Shown piece by piece: positions 1 through 9,309 of a DNA stretch of 57,519 nucleotides. The position numbers and the translations under genes are program-made. Numbering within the stretch: the stretch's first letter is position 1; every line of letters starts with the position of its first letter. The stretch spans positions 1-57,519 of the forward strand of contig CANGNV010000014.1 in the NCBI GenBank assembly GCA_947455485.1, given 5' to 3'. The stretch is from Burkholderiaceae bacterium (lineage in GTDB: Bacteria > Pseudomonadota > Gammaproteobacteria > Burkholderiales > Burkholderiaceae). Under the pieces are notes generated by a model. That model ran no database searches, was not told the origin of the DNA, and saw nothing but the letters and a program-made list of their open reading frames with translations.

Positions 1-20
1 ATTGTTGCTGCCATCAAATC

Positions 21-26
21 TATAAT
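21..26 (+). promoter_or_regulatory. Possible -10 element of hemA, short or leaderless 5' end
   Basis: A perfect TATAAT lies eight bases before the hemA ATG, and no Shine-Dalgarno-like purine run is visible between them. If this is the -10 box, transcription would begin at or next to the start codon. The -35 region would fall at the very edge of the window and cannot be judged, so this is tentative. Confidence 0.35.
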
Positions 27-33
27 CACCATT

Positions 34-1350
34 ATGAAGTTGTTGACACTCGGCATCAATCATCACACAGCGCCGGTCGCCATTCGGGAAAAGGTCGCCT
101 TTGACCCTGAATTTCTTCAAGAAGCGTTGCACGATCTTCGCCAACATCTGGTTGGCGCGAATCAGGCCGGCCTTCCAGAAGCCACAATTTTGTCGACCTG
201 TAATCGTACTGAGGTTTATTGCGCCGCTAATGATGCTGATGCAGCCAGTCTTTTGCATGAAGCCACTTTTGATTGGCTAGCAAAAACTCAACAGCTCGCT
301 CCAAGTAGTTTGGAGCCGCACATTTATTCGCTACCGCAATCAGATGCTGTACGTCACGCCTTTAGGGTGGCCTGTGGATTAGATTCCATGGTGATTGGTG
401 AAACCCAAATCTTGGGTCAAATGAAAGATGCTGTGCGCACTGCAAATGATGCAGGCGTCCTTGGCACCTATCTCAATCAACTCTTTCAGAAAACTTTTGC
501 TGTTGCGAAAGAAGTTCGTGGTTCCACAGAGATTGGCGCTCATTCGATTTCAATGGCGGCTGCCTCGGTTCGTTTGGCTGAACGTATTTTTGAAAGCATT
601 GCCGACCAACGTGTTTTGTTTATCGGCGCTGGCGATATGATCACTTTATGTGCCACGCATTTCGTTGCACGTAAACCCAAGGCCGTTGCCATTGCCAATC
701 GCACTATCGAGCGTGGACAAGAATTAGCGGACTCAATATCGATTCAGGATGTTGAAGCAGAATCTTTTAAGTTATCCGAGCTTCCCTCACGTCTTCATGA
801 ATTTGACATCATTGTTTCAAGCACTGCATCCTCACTGCCGATCATCGGCCTAGGTATGGTGGAGAGCGCGCTAAAACAACGTCGCCATAAACCGATGGTG
901 ATGATCGACTTAGCGGTACCCCGTGACTTTGAGCCAGAGATCGCTCGCTTAAATGACATCTATCTTTATACGGTGGATGATTTAGGTGTGATGATTCAGA
1001 CTGGCGCCTCTTTACGTCAAGCCGCCGTGAGTCAAGCTGAAGCGATCATAGAAGATCGTGTTGGCAATTTCATGCACTGGATGCAAGGGCGTAAGACTGT
1101 CCCGCTGATTCAGGATATTCAGCAGCAAGGCGAATACCTCAGACAGCTTGAACTCGATCGCGCCATGAAACGATTGATGCGTGGCGATGACCCTCAAGAA
1201 GTTCTCAATGCTATGGCTCAGGGCTTAACCAATAAGTTCTTACACGGCTCATTACATGCTTTACAACATTCCAATGGCGCTGAGCGTGACGCCCTGATTA
1301 AGTTGCTTCCTAAATTATTCGCCTCGCACTCCAAGCTAGAAGACCATTAG
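34..1350 (+). CDS. hemA: Glutamyl-tRNA reductase
   Basis: Catalyses the NADPH-dependent reduction of glutamyl-tRNA(Glu) to glutamate-1-semialdehyde, the committed step of C5-pathway tetrapyrrole synthesis, in the cytosol. The 438-residue length is normal for the family. The N-terminal catalytic domain has the hallmark STCNRTE with nucleophile Cys56, and the GINHHTAP start is typical. A Rossmann NADPH site (VLFIGAGDM) begins near residue 194, followed by the C-terminal dimerisation helices. The stop codon directly touches the prfA ATG, so the two are almost certainly cotranscribed, as in many proteobacteria. hemB, the next pathway enzyme, lies at the other end of the window. Confidence 0.97.
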   Translation: MKLLTLGINHHTAPVAIREKVAFDPEFLQEALHDLRQHLVGANQAGLPEATILSTCNRTEVYCAANDADAASLLHEATFDWLAKTQQLAPSSLEPHIYSLPQSDAVRHAFRVACGLDSMVIGETQILGQMKDAVRTANDAGVLGTYLNQLFQKTFAVAKEVRGSTEIGAHSISMAAASVRLAERIFESIADQRVLFIGAGDMITLCATHFVARKPKAVAIANRTIERGQELADSISIQDVEAESFKLSELPSRLHEFDIIVSSTASSLPIIGLGMVESALKQRRHKPMVMIDLAVPRDFEPEIARLNDIYLYTVDDLGVMIQTGASLRQAAVSQAEAIIEDRVGNFMHWMQGRKTVPLIQDIQQQGEYLRQLELDRAMKRLMRGDDPQEVLNAMAQGLTNKFLHGSLHALQHSNGAERDALIKLLPKLFASHSKLEDH

Positions 1351-2430
1351 ATGAAGCCCAGCATGCGGGCTAAGCTAGACCACCTAGACACGCGCTTAGC
1401 CGAACTCAACTCCCTATTAACCACCGAAGAGTCCACGAAAGACATGGACAACTATCGCAAGCTTACGCGCGAGCATTCGGATATCGCTACTGTAGTGGAG
1501 CAATTTGGCTTATATAAACAAGCTGAGGCCGACGCACAAGCTGCAGAAGAGATGCGCAAAGATCCCGAGATGAAGGACTTTGCTGATGAAGAACAAAAAC
1601 AAGCTCAAGCTACTATGGAAGAGCTTGAAGGCGCTCTTCAAAAACTCCTTCTGCCAAAAGATGTCAATGACGAACGCAATGTCTTTTTAGAAATTCGTGC
1701 GGGCACTGGTGGTGACGAGAGCGCGCTCTTTGCAGGCGACCTACTTCGCATGTATACACGATTTGCAGAACGCCAGGGCTGGAAAGTAGAGGTAGTGAAT
1801 GCCGCCGAATCTGATCTTGGTGGATACAAAGAAGTGGTTCTTCGCTTAGTGGGCCAATCAGTGTATTCGCGTCTCAAGTTTGAATCCGGTGGACACCGCG
1901 TACAGCGCGTTCCCCAAACAGAAACGCAAGGACGTATTCATACATCGGCGTGCACTGTAGCAGTAATGCCCGAAGCCGATGAGCTGGAAGCTGTAAAGAT
2001 TAATCCCGCCGAGCTGCGTATTGATACTTTTAGAGCTTCAGGCGCTGGTGGTCAGCATATTAATAAAACAGATTCGGCAGTGCGTATTACGCACTTGCCG
2101 ACCGGTACGGTAGTGGAATGTCAAGATGATCGTAGTCAACACCGTAATCGTGAACAAGCAATGAAGGTTCTTGTTTCACGCATCATGGATGCGCGTGAAC
2201 GTGAGAAGCATCAGCTCGAAGCCCAAACCCGAAAGTCCTTAATTGGCTCTGGCGATCGTAGTGACCGTATTCGAACCTACAACTTTCCGCAGGGGCGCAT
2301 TACCGATCACCGTATTAACCTCACGCTCTATAAAATCGATGCCATGATGGATGGTGATCTTGATGATCTCTGCAATGCTTTGGCATCAGAACATCAAGCC
2401 GAACTTCTTGCAGCGCTTGGCGATAGTTAA
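1351..2430 (+). CDS. prfA: Peptide chain release factor 1
   Basis: Recognises UAA and UAG stop codons in the ribosomal A site and triggers peptidyl-tRNA hydrolysis. The 359-residue protein has the class-I architecture: a helical N-terminal domain, the codon-recognition PxT tripeptide (PQT, within [10 protein letters not shown] near residue 188) that marks RF1 rather than RF2, and the universal GGQ at residues 233-235, the substrate of PrmC methylation. It begins with no gap after hemA and is followed ten bases later by prmC, a conserved functional pairing of a release factor and its modifying enzyme. Confidence 0.97.
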   Translation: MKPSMRAKLDHLDTRLAELNSLLTTEESTKDMDNYRKLTREHSDIATVVEQFGLYKQAEADAQAAEEMRKDPEMKDFADEEQKQAQATMEELEGALQKLLLPKDVNDERNVFLEIRAGTGGDESALFAGDLLRMYTRFAERQGWKVEVVNAAESDLGGYKEVVLRLVGQSVYSRLKFESGGHRVQRVPQTETQGRIHTSACTVAVMPEADELEAVKINPAELRIDTFRASGAGGQHINKTDSAVRITHLPTGTVVECQDDRSQHRNREQAMKVLVSRIMDAREREKHQLEAQTRKSLIGSGDRSDRIRTYNFPQGRITDHRINLTLYKIDAMMDGDLDDLCNALASEHQAELLAALGDS

Positions 2431-2440
2431 TACAAGCAGG

Positions 2441-3289
2441 ATGAGTGACAGCCAATCTTTACGTGAATTAATTAGTAACTGCACATTGCCAGCCAATGAA
2501 GCGCGTATATTGCTGGCCCACCTACTGGAGAAATACTACCAACTACCACGCTCCGCTCTTCTATCGCGCGACGATATGACGCTGAATACAGCGGCACAAG
2601 AGGAATGGGAAAGCCTAATCTCAAGAAGAGTAAATGGCGAGCCTATAGCCTACATCTTGGGTAAGAAGGGTTTTCATAATATTGAGCTACAGGTAGGGTC
2701 TGGAGTACTTATCCCCCGCCCTGAAACTGAGCTCTTAGTCGACATTGCTATTGCTGAAATTGCCAATCTCAATAAACCCGTAAAAGTATTAGACCTAGGG
2801 ACTGGTTCTGGCGCTATTGCACTCTCTATTGCAAGCGCAGCTCCAAATGCATCAGTAATTGCAACAGATCAATCAACTGAGGCTTTGGCAATTGCAATAA
2901 AAAATGCTGAATCATTGAATTTGACACAGCATGTCCAGTTTTTGCAGGGTAACTGGTATGAAGCACTGATTCAGCAAAGCCAGTTTGATGTGATTGTGAG
3001 TAATCCACCCTATATTGCTAATCAAGACCCCCATCTTGTTCAAGGAGACCTGCGGTTTGAGCCCTCATCCGCCCTCACCGATTATGGTAGCGGCCTTAGC
3101 TGCCTTCAAGCAATCATTTCAGATGCAGCTAAGTTCTTAAAGCCCGGGGGGCTGATTGCCGTCGAGCATGGGTTTGATCAATCTGAATCAGTCATCAATT
3201 TGATGAAAATTGCAGGTTTGGTCGATGTTCAGGCTCATCTCGATTTGGCAGGTCACTGCCGCGTAGCTTCAGGTAGAAATCGATCTTAA
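2441..3289 (+). CDS. prmC: Release factor glutamine methyltransferase
   Basis: SAM-dependent N5-methylation of the GGQ glutamine of RF1/RF2. The protein has an N-terminal helical substrate-binding region, a SAM-binding motif (VLDLGTGSGAIA) and the diagnostic NPPY at residues 188-191. The ORF is open further upstream inside prfA, but the ATG at 2441 gives the normal 282-residue length and begins MSDSQSLRE, matching the family's N-terminus. The purine-rich AAGCAGG just before that ATG may be a weak ribosome site. It closes the hemA-prfA-prmC operon, and a weak terminator-like hairpin follows. Confidence 0.95.
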   Translation: MSDSQSLRELISNCTLPANEARILLAHLLEKYYQLPRSALLSRDDMTLNTAAQEEWESLISRRVNGEPIAYILGKKGFHNIELQVGSGVLIPRPETELLVDIAIAEIANLNKPVKVLDLGTGSGAIALSIASAAPNASVIATDQSTEALAIAIKNAESLNLTQHVQFLQGNWYEALIQQSQFDVIVSNPPYIANQDPHLVQGDLRFEPSSALTDYGSGLSCLQAIISDAAKFLKPGGLIAVEHGFDQSESVINLMKIAGLVDVQAHLDLAGHCRVASGRNRS

Positions 3290-3296
3290 AGTCCCC

Positions 3297-3315
3297 AAAG
3301 GGAATTAACCCTTTT
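3297..3315 (+). terminator. Weak hairpin after prmC
   Basis: AAAGGG and CCCTTT form a 6-bp stem around a 6-base AATTAA loop, ending in a short T run. The stem is AT-rich and the U tract is only four or five bases, so termination of the hemA operon here is possible but likely inefficient. Confidence 0.35.
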
Positions 3316-3393
3316 CTTCAGATAGCCTTAAAATTACCCTCATTAATAGTTATAAATCAAGATCACCTTACGGCGTCAATTTAGGAAAATATT

Positions 3394-3702
3394 ATGGATA
3401 CCAAAGCAAAAATTCAAGAAATCGTTACTAGTCATCCCGTTGTATTGTTTATGAAGGGCAACGCCCAGTTTCCACAATGTGGATTTTCTGGAAATGCTGT
3501 CAATATTTTGCGCTCATGTGGTGTAGATAAACTGCACACTGTCAATGTATTGGAAGATGCGGAGATTCGCCAGGGAATTAAAGAGTTCTCAAACTGGCCA
3601 ACGATTCCTCAGCTCTACATCAACGGTGAATTCATTGGCGGCTCAGATATCATGACTGAAATGTTCCAAAGCGGTGAATTACAAACCCTAGTAAAAGCTT
3701 AG
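3394..3702 (+). CDS. grxD: Monothiol glutaredoxin, Grx4 family
   Basis: A 102-residue CGFS-type glutaredoxin. The active-site Cys-Gly-Phe-Ser is at residues 29-32, preceded by the KGNAQFPQ segment. The glutathione-binding [13 protein letters not shown] and the GGSD near the C-terminus are both present. Proteins of this family bind a [2Fe-2S] cluster bridged by glutathione and deliver or sense Fe-S clusters, often with BolA-like partners; an ibaG homologue occurs at about 31.7 kb. The gene follows prmC after a 104-base gap, a common order in betaproteobacteria. Confidence 0.96.
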   Translation: MDTKAKIQEIVTSHPVVLFMKGNAQFPQCGFSGNAVNILRSCGVDKLHTVNVLEDAEIRQGIKEFSNWPTIPQLYINGEFIGGSDIMTEMFQSGELQTLVKA

Positions 3703-3735
3703 TCATTGAAACAGTAAAACAACAAGCAATCATTA

Positions 3736-5010
3736 GTGATATTCGATTTAAGCTCACTTCTTCTATTTGGCCTGCCATTTGGTTTATGCGCAGGCCTTTT
3801 AGTCTATGCGCTTAATTTACGCTCAGCACTTACACGAACTGAGCAACAAGCCCAAACTGAGTTAACACTTGCTACAAGTCTTCGAGCAGAGCGTGATCAG
3901 GCTTTACAAAATGCCATTCGACTTGAGGCTGCACTAGACTCTGAGCGTAAACAAGGTCTAGGCAGAATTGAATCCCTCAATGAAGCTAAAGAAGCGCTGA
4001 CTAGCCAATTCAAAAATCTCGCCAATGAAATTTTGGAAGATAAGTCCAAGCGCTTTACTGAGCAGAACGTTGCCAATTTGGATGCACTTCTAAAACCCCT
4101 GCAAACCAAGCTCTCTGAATTTAAAGAGCAAGTTAATACCTCCTATGGTAATGAAGCGCGTGAACGCTTTGCCCTCAAGAGCGAGATCGAGCGTCTTGCT
4201 AATTTGAATCTGCGGATGTCCGATGAAACCCGTTCATTAACCCAAGCGCTCAAGGGTGACTCCAAGGTTCAAGGCAACTGGGGTGAATTAGTGCTTGAGT
4301 CCATTCTCGAGTCTTCAGGCCTGCGAAAAGGTGAAGAGTACCTCGTACAAGATAGTCACACCCAAACTGATGGCTCACGTTTGCAACCGGACGTAGTTGT
4401 TAAATTGCCAGAAGGCAGAAGTTTGGTCGTAGATAGTAAAGTATCAATCACTGCTTACTCGCGCCATGCCGAAGCATCCGATCCGGCGATTGCGGAGCAA
4501 GAGTTGGCGGCACATATTCAGTCACTAAGACAGCATATTCAAGGGCTATCGAGTAAGAACTACAGCTCTTTATATGGCATTGGCTCTGTGGATTTTGTAT
4601 TAATGTTTGTTCCCATTGAACCAGCCTTCTTGTTAGCGCTCAAGACTGCACCAAACCTCTATCAAGAGGCCTTAGCAAAAAATATTGTGTTGGTATGTCC
4701 AAGCACTTTGATGGCAACATTGAGAACTGTTGCGCATCTGTGGCGTCAAGATTCGCAAAATCGGAATGCACTTGAAATTGCCAAGCAATGCGGCACGCTC
4801 TATGACAAGTTTGTTGGCTTTGTTGATGATCTAGAAAAGTTAGGCCAACGATTAGACCAAGCACAAACTAGTTATCACGATGCCTTTAATAAGCTCAAGT
4901 CCGGCAAAGGTAATCTCATTCGCACGGCTGAGAAAGTGCGCGAACTTGGCGTTAAGCCCAGCAAAAACTTATCTACACCCCTGATTGAATCTTCAACAGA
5001 ATCTGAGTAA
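3736..5010 (+). CDS. rmuC: DNA recombination protein RmuC
   Basis: RmuC proteins limit inversions between short inverted repeats and are thought to be nuclease-related; the mechanism is poorly known. The start is a GTG giving an N-terminal membrane anchor (residues about 6-25, LLLFGLPFGLCAGLLVYAL). A long coiled coil (about 30-135) follows, then the conserved RmuC domain with GNWGELVLE and the PD-(D/E)XK-like stretch (PDVVVKLPEGRSLVVDSKVS). At 424 residues it is full length. Only three bases separate it from the transporter gene downstream, suggesting cotranscription. Confidence 0.93.
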   Translation: MIFDLSSLLLFGLPFGLCAGLLVYALNLRSALTRTEQQAQTELTLATSLRAERDQALQNAIRLEAALDSERKQGLGRIESLNEAKEALTSQFKNLANEILEDKSKRFTEQNVANLDALLKPLQTKLSEFKEQVNTSYGNEARERFALKSEIERLANLNLRMSDETRSLTQALKGDSKVQGNWGELVLESILESSGLRKGEEYLVQDSHTQTDGSRLQPDVVVKLPEGRSLVVDSKVSITAYSRHAEASDPAIAEQELAAHIQSLRQHIQGLSSKNYSSLYGIGSVDFVLMFVPIEPAFLLALKTAPNLYQEALAKNIVLVCPSTLMATLRTVAHLWRQDSQNRNALEIAKQCGTLYDKFVGFVDDLEKLGQRLDQAQTSYHDAFNKLKSGKGNLIRTAEKVRELGVKPSKNLSTPLIESSTESE

Positions 5011-5013
5011 AAA

Positions 5014-6330
5014 TTGACTGCTAAAGCATTAGCAATTCAAGCCTCATCGCATTCTTACAGAAAGGTGGCTATTGCCGCCTGCTTTGGCACCTTTCTAGAG
5101 TGGTATGACTTTCTGACTTTTGCCACTCTTGCAGTAGTTTTTGCCCCCCTCTTTTTTCCCTCTAGCGATCCCAGCACTGGCCTTTTAGCAAGCTTAGCTA
5201 CCTTTGGGGTTGGCATGGTTGTCAGGCCGATTGGTGCAGCGATTTTCGGCAGCATTGGCGATCGTATCGGGCGCCGCCCCGTCTTCATGATCACCATCAC
5301 CCTTATGGGGATCGCTACGGTCTGTGTGGGATTTTTGCCCACTTATGCCCAAGTAGGCATCTGGGCACCCATTCTGCTGGTTAGCCTCAGGCTGCTTCAG
5401 GGACTCTCAGCTGGAGGTGAGATTGGCGGTAGTGCTGTGTATCTCACAGAGCATGCTGGCAGCGCTAATCGTGGCTTTAAGACCAGCTTTCTTCAGCTAA
5501 TGGGGCCACTTGGTATTTTGGTTTCTACACTGCAAATTGCAATGCTTCAGAGCTATCTAACTCACGAGCAATTTCTGGCATGGGGTTGGCGGGTACCTTT
5601 CTGGGTTTCGCTCCTTCTTCTCTTGCTAGCTTTTAAAGCAAGGATGTCTCTTGAGGAAACGCCCATCTATTTGCAACTAAGCAAAGCAGATGCTCAATCC
5701 AAAAGCCCCTTGCGCGACAACCTCAAAGACCCTGACACCAGAAAGAGAATGTTCCTACTTTTTTTCTGCATCTCAGCTGGAGGTGCAATCCTATTTTTCT
5801 GCGTACAAGTCTATACATCGATCTTTCTAAAAACATCGGTACAGCTTGCACCCCAGCTAGTAGATCAATTGAGTGTTTATGCCACACTTGCTTTACTGCC
5901 CTTCACTGTCCTTGCGGGATGGCTATCGGATAAGGTCGGCAGAAAGCCCGTAGTCGTCAGCGGATTAATACTTGGGGCAACATTTATTTTGCCGGCATTT
6001 CATCTTCTGCAAAACAATCGCGACTCAACCACTTTAATAACGCTAACCCTCATTGGCCTCTCGGCAATTCTAGCTTTAGTGGTGGGTCCGCAAACCGCAC
6101 TACTTGCAGAGCTATTTCCTGCAAAAACCAGAAACAGTGCTGCAACACTTCCACATAACCTAGCAGCAGGTTGGATAGGTGGCCTCCTACCCTTAATCGT
6201 AACGTGGCTAAATCAGCAATGGGCTAGCGATATTGCCGGCCTTTGGTACCCAACTATTTTCCTAGCGAGCGGAGCGCTAGTAGCCATGCTGTATTTGCCA
6301 GAGACTAAGCAAATCAATCTAAATCACTGA
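5014..6330 (+). CDS. MFS transporter, metabolite:H+ symporter family
   Basis: An inner-membrane secondary transporter of 438 residues with about twelve hydrophobic segments. The N-terminal FGTFLEWYDF is the signature of the MHS branch (relatives of ShiA, KgtP and ProP). The loop 2-3 motif GDRIGRRPVF and the second-half GWLSDKVGRKPVV are the duplicated MFS motif. Substrate cannot be read from sequence; an organic acid or betaine is typical. The likely start is a TTG three bases after rmuC. Its 3' end overlaps the convergent TPR gene by seven bases, so neither has a separate terminator. Confidence 0.88.
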   Translation: MTAKALAIQASSHSYRKVAIAACFGTFLEWYDFLTFATLAVVFAPLFFPSSDPSTGLLASLATFGVGMVVRPIGAAIFGSIGDRIGRRPVFMITITLMGIATVCVGFLPTYAQVGIWAPILLVSLRLLQGLSAGGEIGGSAVYLTEHAGSANRGFKTSFLQLMGPLGILVSTLQIAMLQSYLTHEQFLAWGWRVPFWVSLLLLLLAFKARMSLEETPIYLQLSKADAQSKSPLRDNLKDPDTRKRMFLLFFCISAGGAILFFCVQVYTSIFLKTSVQLAPQLVDQLSVYATLALLPFTVLAGWLSDKVGRKPVVVSGLILGATFILPAFHLLQNNRDSTTLITLTLIGLSAILALVVGPQTALLAELFPAKTRNSAATLPHNLAAGWIGGLLPLIVTWLNQQWASDIAGLWYPTIFLASGALVAMLYLPETKQINLNH

Positions 6331-7829
6331 TTGAGGCTCTTAAGCGCTAGCTGACTCAAATCATTCTTTACTTGCTCTAAAACACCAGCCCAATCACCTG
6401 GCTTGGATTGCTGATAAATCTTTGCAGTCGGATACCAAGGACTATCGGATCTACCGCGCAACCAACGCCAGCATGAGTCATAGCGATTCAAAATCCACAC
6501 TGGTTTTCCCAAGGCGCCAGCAAGGTGTGCGGTAGACGTATCTACCGAGATAATTAAATCTAAGTTTTCAATGAGTGCGGCTGTATCTGAAAAATCATCT
6601 AGCCATTGAACGCAGTTAATAATATTGGGCCAAAGTAAGTCTTGCTTTTCAATTAACTCAGATTCAGCAGGATCACCTTTTTGGAGACTATAAAAATCTA
6701 CTCCTGGAATATCTTTTAATTTTGCAATTTGGTCGAGCTCGATATTTCGGCGCTTATTGATTGCCCATAACTCAGGGTGATCCACTCTAAATCCACCATT
6801 CCAGACTACGCCCACCTTTAAATTTTTACCCCCAACTAACCTAGACGAAAATTCTGACTGCCTATCTTTGTTGGACGCAAGGTAAGGTACGTTAACAGGA
6901 ATGGTCTCGATGCTGGTTTGAAATAAAAGAGGTAGGCTAAGCAGTGGGGATTGAAAGTCAAAAATCTCAAGCTCAGCATCAATCTTTTCGACAAGAGTGC
7001 AATAGCTACGCATTGAATCTAAAACCTGAATCAGAGGTTTTTGCACAAGAAATGTAACAACGGCACCTAACTCTACGAGCGGCTTAATATAACGACAAAA
7101 CTGAAGCGTATCCCCCAGGCCTTGCTCCGCCCAAATCAGAATATTTTTCCCTGATACATTTTGCAGGGTCTCTAACCTTGAAACATTGCCGTATAGAAGC
7201 TTGGTTGCGTGATTTTTAAACCAACGGGCCTCATAGTTCTGCCAACCCATTTCATAATTACCGGCAGAGAGTTGCCCTAAAGCTTTGTGCCAATAACCAT
7301 CTACAAATCTTGGGTTAATAGATGTCGCAGCGTCAAAATACTCCATTGCCTCATGATGACGATGAAGCAGCTCCAGTGCATTGCCTTTATTACTGTAGGC
7401 CTCTGCATAATTTTTCTGAAGAGCAATTGCATTGTCATACCACTGAAGCGCTTCTTCATAGCGATGAAGATCCTGCAAGACATTGCCTTTATTGTTATAA
7501 GCCTCTGCATAATCCGGTTGCAACTCAATTGCCTTATCCAAACTAATTAAGGCCTCATCAAAGCGATATAGTTCTTTGAGAATATTTCCACGATTACTAT
7601 GGGCAATAGCGTTGTTAGGCGTTACTACAATAACTTGGTCAATTAAAGTAAGTGCGCCAGAATAGTCAAACTTCATAGCAGCCACTACAGACAACAGCCT
7701 TAAGACATCGGGATTATTGGCATCTAATGCTTGAGCTTTGACCAGGAGTTCATTTCCCTTATCAAGCTCTCCGGACTGAATATGCAAACGAGAGTTGTTG
7801 AGAAGAATGTAGATTGCTTGAGATGTCAT
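6324..7829 (-). CDS. TPR-repeat protein with a glycosyltransferase-like C-terminal domain
   Basis: 501 residues. The first half (about residues 1-200) consists of tetratricopeptide repeats of 34 residues (for example YAEAYNNKGNVLQDLHRYEEAL), some nearly repeated at the DNA level. The second half resembles the GT9/ADP-heptosyltransferase fold: ILIWAEQGLGDTLQFCRY near the middle and SVDTSTAHLAGALGKPVW near the end, where family members bind the sugar nucleotide. There is no signal peptide, so it is probably cytosolic. Proteins of this build are common in aquatic Burkholderiales and are often linked to surface glycosylation, but the substrate is unknown. It is convergent with the MHS transporter. 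Confidence 0.8.
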   Translation of the reverse strand: MTSQAIYILLNNSRLHIQSGELDKGNELLVKAQALDANNPDVLRLLSVVAAMKFDYSGALTLIDQVIVVTPNNAIAHSNRGNILKELYRFDEALISLDKAIELQPDYAEAYNNKGNVLQDLHRYEEALQWYDNAIALQKNYAEAYSNKGNALELLHRHHEAMEYFDAATSINPRFVDGYWHKALGQLSAGNYEMGWQNYEARWFKNHATKLLYGNVSRLETLQNVSGKNILIWAEQGLGDTLQFCRYIKPLVELGAVVTFLVQKPLIQVLDSMRSYCTLVEKIDAELEIFDFQSPLLSLPLLFQTSIETIPVNVPYLASNKDRQSEFSSRLVGGKNLKVGVVWNGGFRVDHPELWAINKRRNIELDQIAKLKDIPGVDFYSLQKGDPAESELIEKQDLLWPNIINCVQWLDDFSDTAALIENLDLIISVDTSTAHLAGALGKPVWILNRYDSCWRWLRGRSDSPWYPTAKIYQQSKPGDWAGVLEQVKNDLSQLALKSLNQ

Positions 7830-8092
7830 CGTCTATTCTGCAGTCCCGCCAGATGTATATTTATTAGCCGTTAAAACATGCAAAATTTGGATTGGGAGGA
7901 TTGCAAGATATACCGATCGGAGAAGAACTGCTGGCACTGCATCCTACCTGGAAAAGAAACGTAGCCACAATTAAGATCAATCGTTTTTTGTTTTTCATTT
8001 TTAACCTCAATTACTAAATCTGAATTGATTATGCCGCTTTTCAAATGAAAAAAGGATTCACAAGCTTTCGCTGTCAATCCTTTTAGTATTTT

Positions 8093-8168
8093 TGGTGCCC
8101 CTTGTCCGACTCGAACAGACCACCTACTGATTACAAATCAGTTGCTCTACCAGATGAGCTAAAGGGGC
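8093..8168 (-). tRNA. tRNA-Thr (anticodon UGU)
   Basis: A complete cloverleaf reads on the minus strand. The acceptor arms GCCCCTT and AAGGGGC pair perfectly, the anticodon stem is ACTGA/TCAGT around the loop TTTGTAA, and the T arm is GTCTG/CGGAC with TTCGAGT in its loop. The anticodon TGT (plus-strand 8133-8135) reads ACA threonine codons. The 3' CCA is encoded (8093-8095). It lies 18 bases downstream of sspB and may be processed from that transcript. Confidence 0.96.
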
Positions 8169-8186
8169 AACGAGTGATATTTTATC

Positions 8187-8588
8187 CTATTTCACAATCG
8201 TTAAGGAAGGTCTTGTGGATTTTGGCTTTTCAGCCTCATCAGCAGTAACTTCTTTTTGCTTATTTGCCTGAGTAGGATCAAATGGAAACGACATTCCCTG
8301 GCCATTTTCTCTGGCATAGATTGCTAGAACATGACTGACTGGAACCATGATTTTCCTTGGAACGCCGCCAAATCTAGCCTGAAAGCTAATCCAGTCATTA
8401 TCTAAATTGAGCTGATGGCAAGCCTCAAGGGATAAATTGAGAACAATCTCATCATTCTTCACAAACTCCATGGGCACTTCAACGCTAGAGTCCACAAAGA
8501 CTGCCATGAAGGGCGTAAAACCAAAATCCGTGCACCACTGATGTAGGGCACGGATTAGGTAGGGTTTATTGCTTGGAACTTCAGACAT
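8187..8588 (-). CDS. sspB: ClpXP specificity-enhancing factor SspB
   Basis: An adaptor that tethers ssrA-tagged proteins to ClpXP for degradation in the cytosol. The 133-residue protein has the compact substrate-binding domain (starts with KPYLIRALHQWCTDFGFTP; contains FQARFGGVPRKI, the tag-binding face). After an acidic, flexible linker it ends in RPSLTIVK, the ClpX-docking XB tail seen in E. coli SspB. The sspA-sspB pairing, 30 bases apart, is conserved across beta- and gammaproteobacteria. Confidence 0.96.
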   Translation of the reverse strand: MSEVPSNKPYLIRALHQWCTDFGFTPFMAVFVDSSVEVPMEFVKNDEIVLNLSLEACHQLNLDNDWISFQARFGGVPRKIMVPVSHVLAIYARENGQGMSFPFDPTQANKQKEVTADEAEKPKSTRPSLTIVK

Positions 8589-8618
8589 GCCGGTTTAGCC
8601 GCCTGAGTAATGTGCCGC

Positions 8619-9230
8619 TTAGCGGCGCATTACCTTTTCTGAAGGTGTTAAAGCTTCAATGTAAGCAGGTCTGCTGAAAATACGCTCTGCGTACTTCAAT
8701 AAGGCTGCTGCATTACGAGAGAGATCAATGCCGTAATGCTCCAAACGCCACAACAAAGGAGCGATTGCAACGTCAAGCATGGAGAACTCTTCGCCAAGCA
8801 TGTACTTATTTTTAACGAAAATAGGTGCCAACTGAGTCAAACGATCACGAATAGCTAAACGTGCTTTCTCATGAACCTTCTCGGCAGCTTTACCTTTTTC
8901 GTTCTCAAGAGCAGCTACGTGTACAAACAACTCTTTCTCAAAATTGAAGAGGAAGAGACGTGCGCGTGCGCGTGCCACAGGATCAGGCGGCATCAATTGC
9001 GGATGCGGGAAACGCTCATCAATATATTCATTGATGATGTTTGACTCATACAAAATCAAGTCACGCTCAACCAAGATTGGAACTTGGCCATAAGGATTCA
9101 TCACCGAGATGTCTTCAGGCTTGTTAAACAAGTCCACATCGCGGATTTCAAAGTCCATGCCTTTTTCGAAAAGCACCAAACGGCAGCGTTGCGAGAATGG
9201 GCAGTTTGTGCCCGAGTACAACACCATCAT
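8619..9230 (-). CDS. sspA: Stringent starvation protein A
   Basis: A 203-residue protein with a glutathione-S-transferase fold but no expected GST activity. It binds RNA polymerase and adjusts sigma-dependent transcription under starvation. The N-terminal thioredoxin-like half opens with SGTNCPFSQRCRLVLFEKG and includes NPYGQVPILVERD and LYESNIINEYIDE. The helical C-terminal half contains MLDVAIAPLLWRL. It sits between petC and sspB, the usual betaproteobacterial order in which the sspAB pair follows the bc1 genes, probably with readthrough from the pet operon. Confidence 0.96.
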   Translation of the reverse strand: MMVLYSGTNCPFSQRCRLVLFEKGMDFEIRDVDLFNKPEDISVMNPYGQVPILVERDLILYESNIINEYIDERFPHPQLMPPDPVARARARLFLFNFEKELFVHVAALENEKGKAAEKVHEKARLAIRDRLTQLAPIFVKNKYMLGEEFSMLDVAIAPLLWRLEHYGIDLSRNAAALLKYAERIFSRPAYIEALTPSEKVMRR

Positions 9231-9309
9231 AAATTTATTTCCTTAAATATCTACTTCAATACAACAAACGCACAAACAAATGCGACTTTAAATCTCTAAC
9301 TACTTTGGC

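Noticed and set aside
7300..7560. Regularly spaced near-repeats of about 102 bases resembling a direct-repeat or CRISPR-like array
   Set aside because: They are in frame with, and fully explained by, the 34-residue tetratricopeptide repeats of the minus-strand gene at 6324-7829; spacing is three times too long for CRISPR units.
7830..8092. A 68-codon minus-strand frame (7871-8077) between the TPR gene and tRNA-Thr
   Set aside because: No recognisable domain, no clear ribosome site and no supporting context. The 263-base gap otherwise shows nothing I can name; it could hold a decayed gene, but evidence is too thin to annotate.
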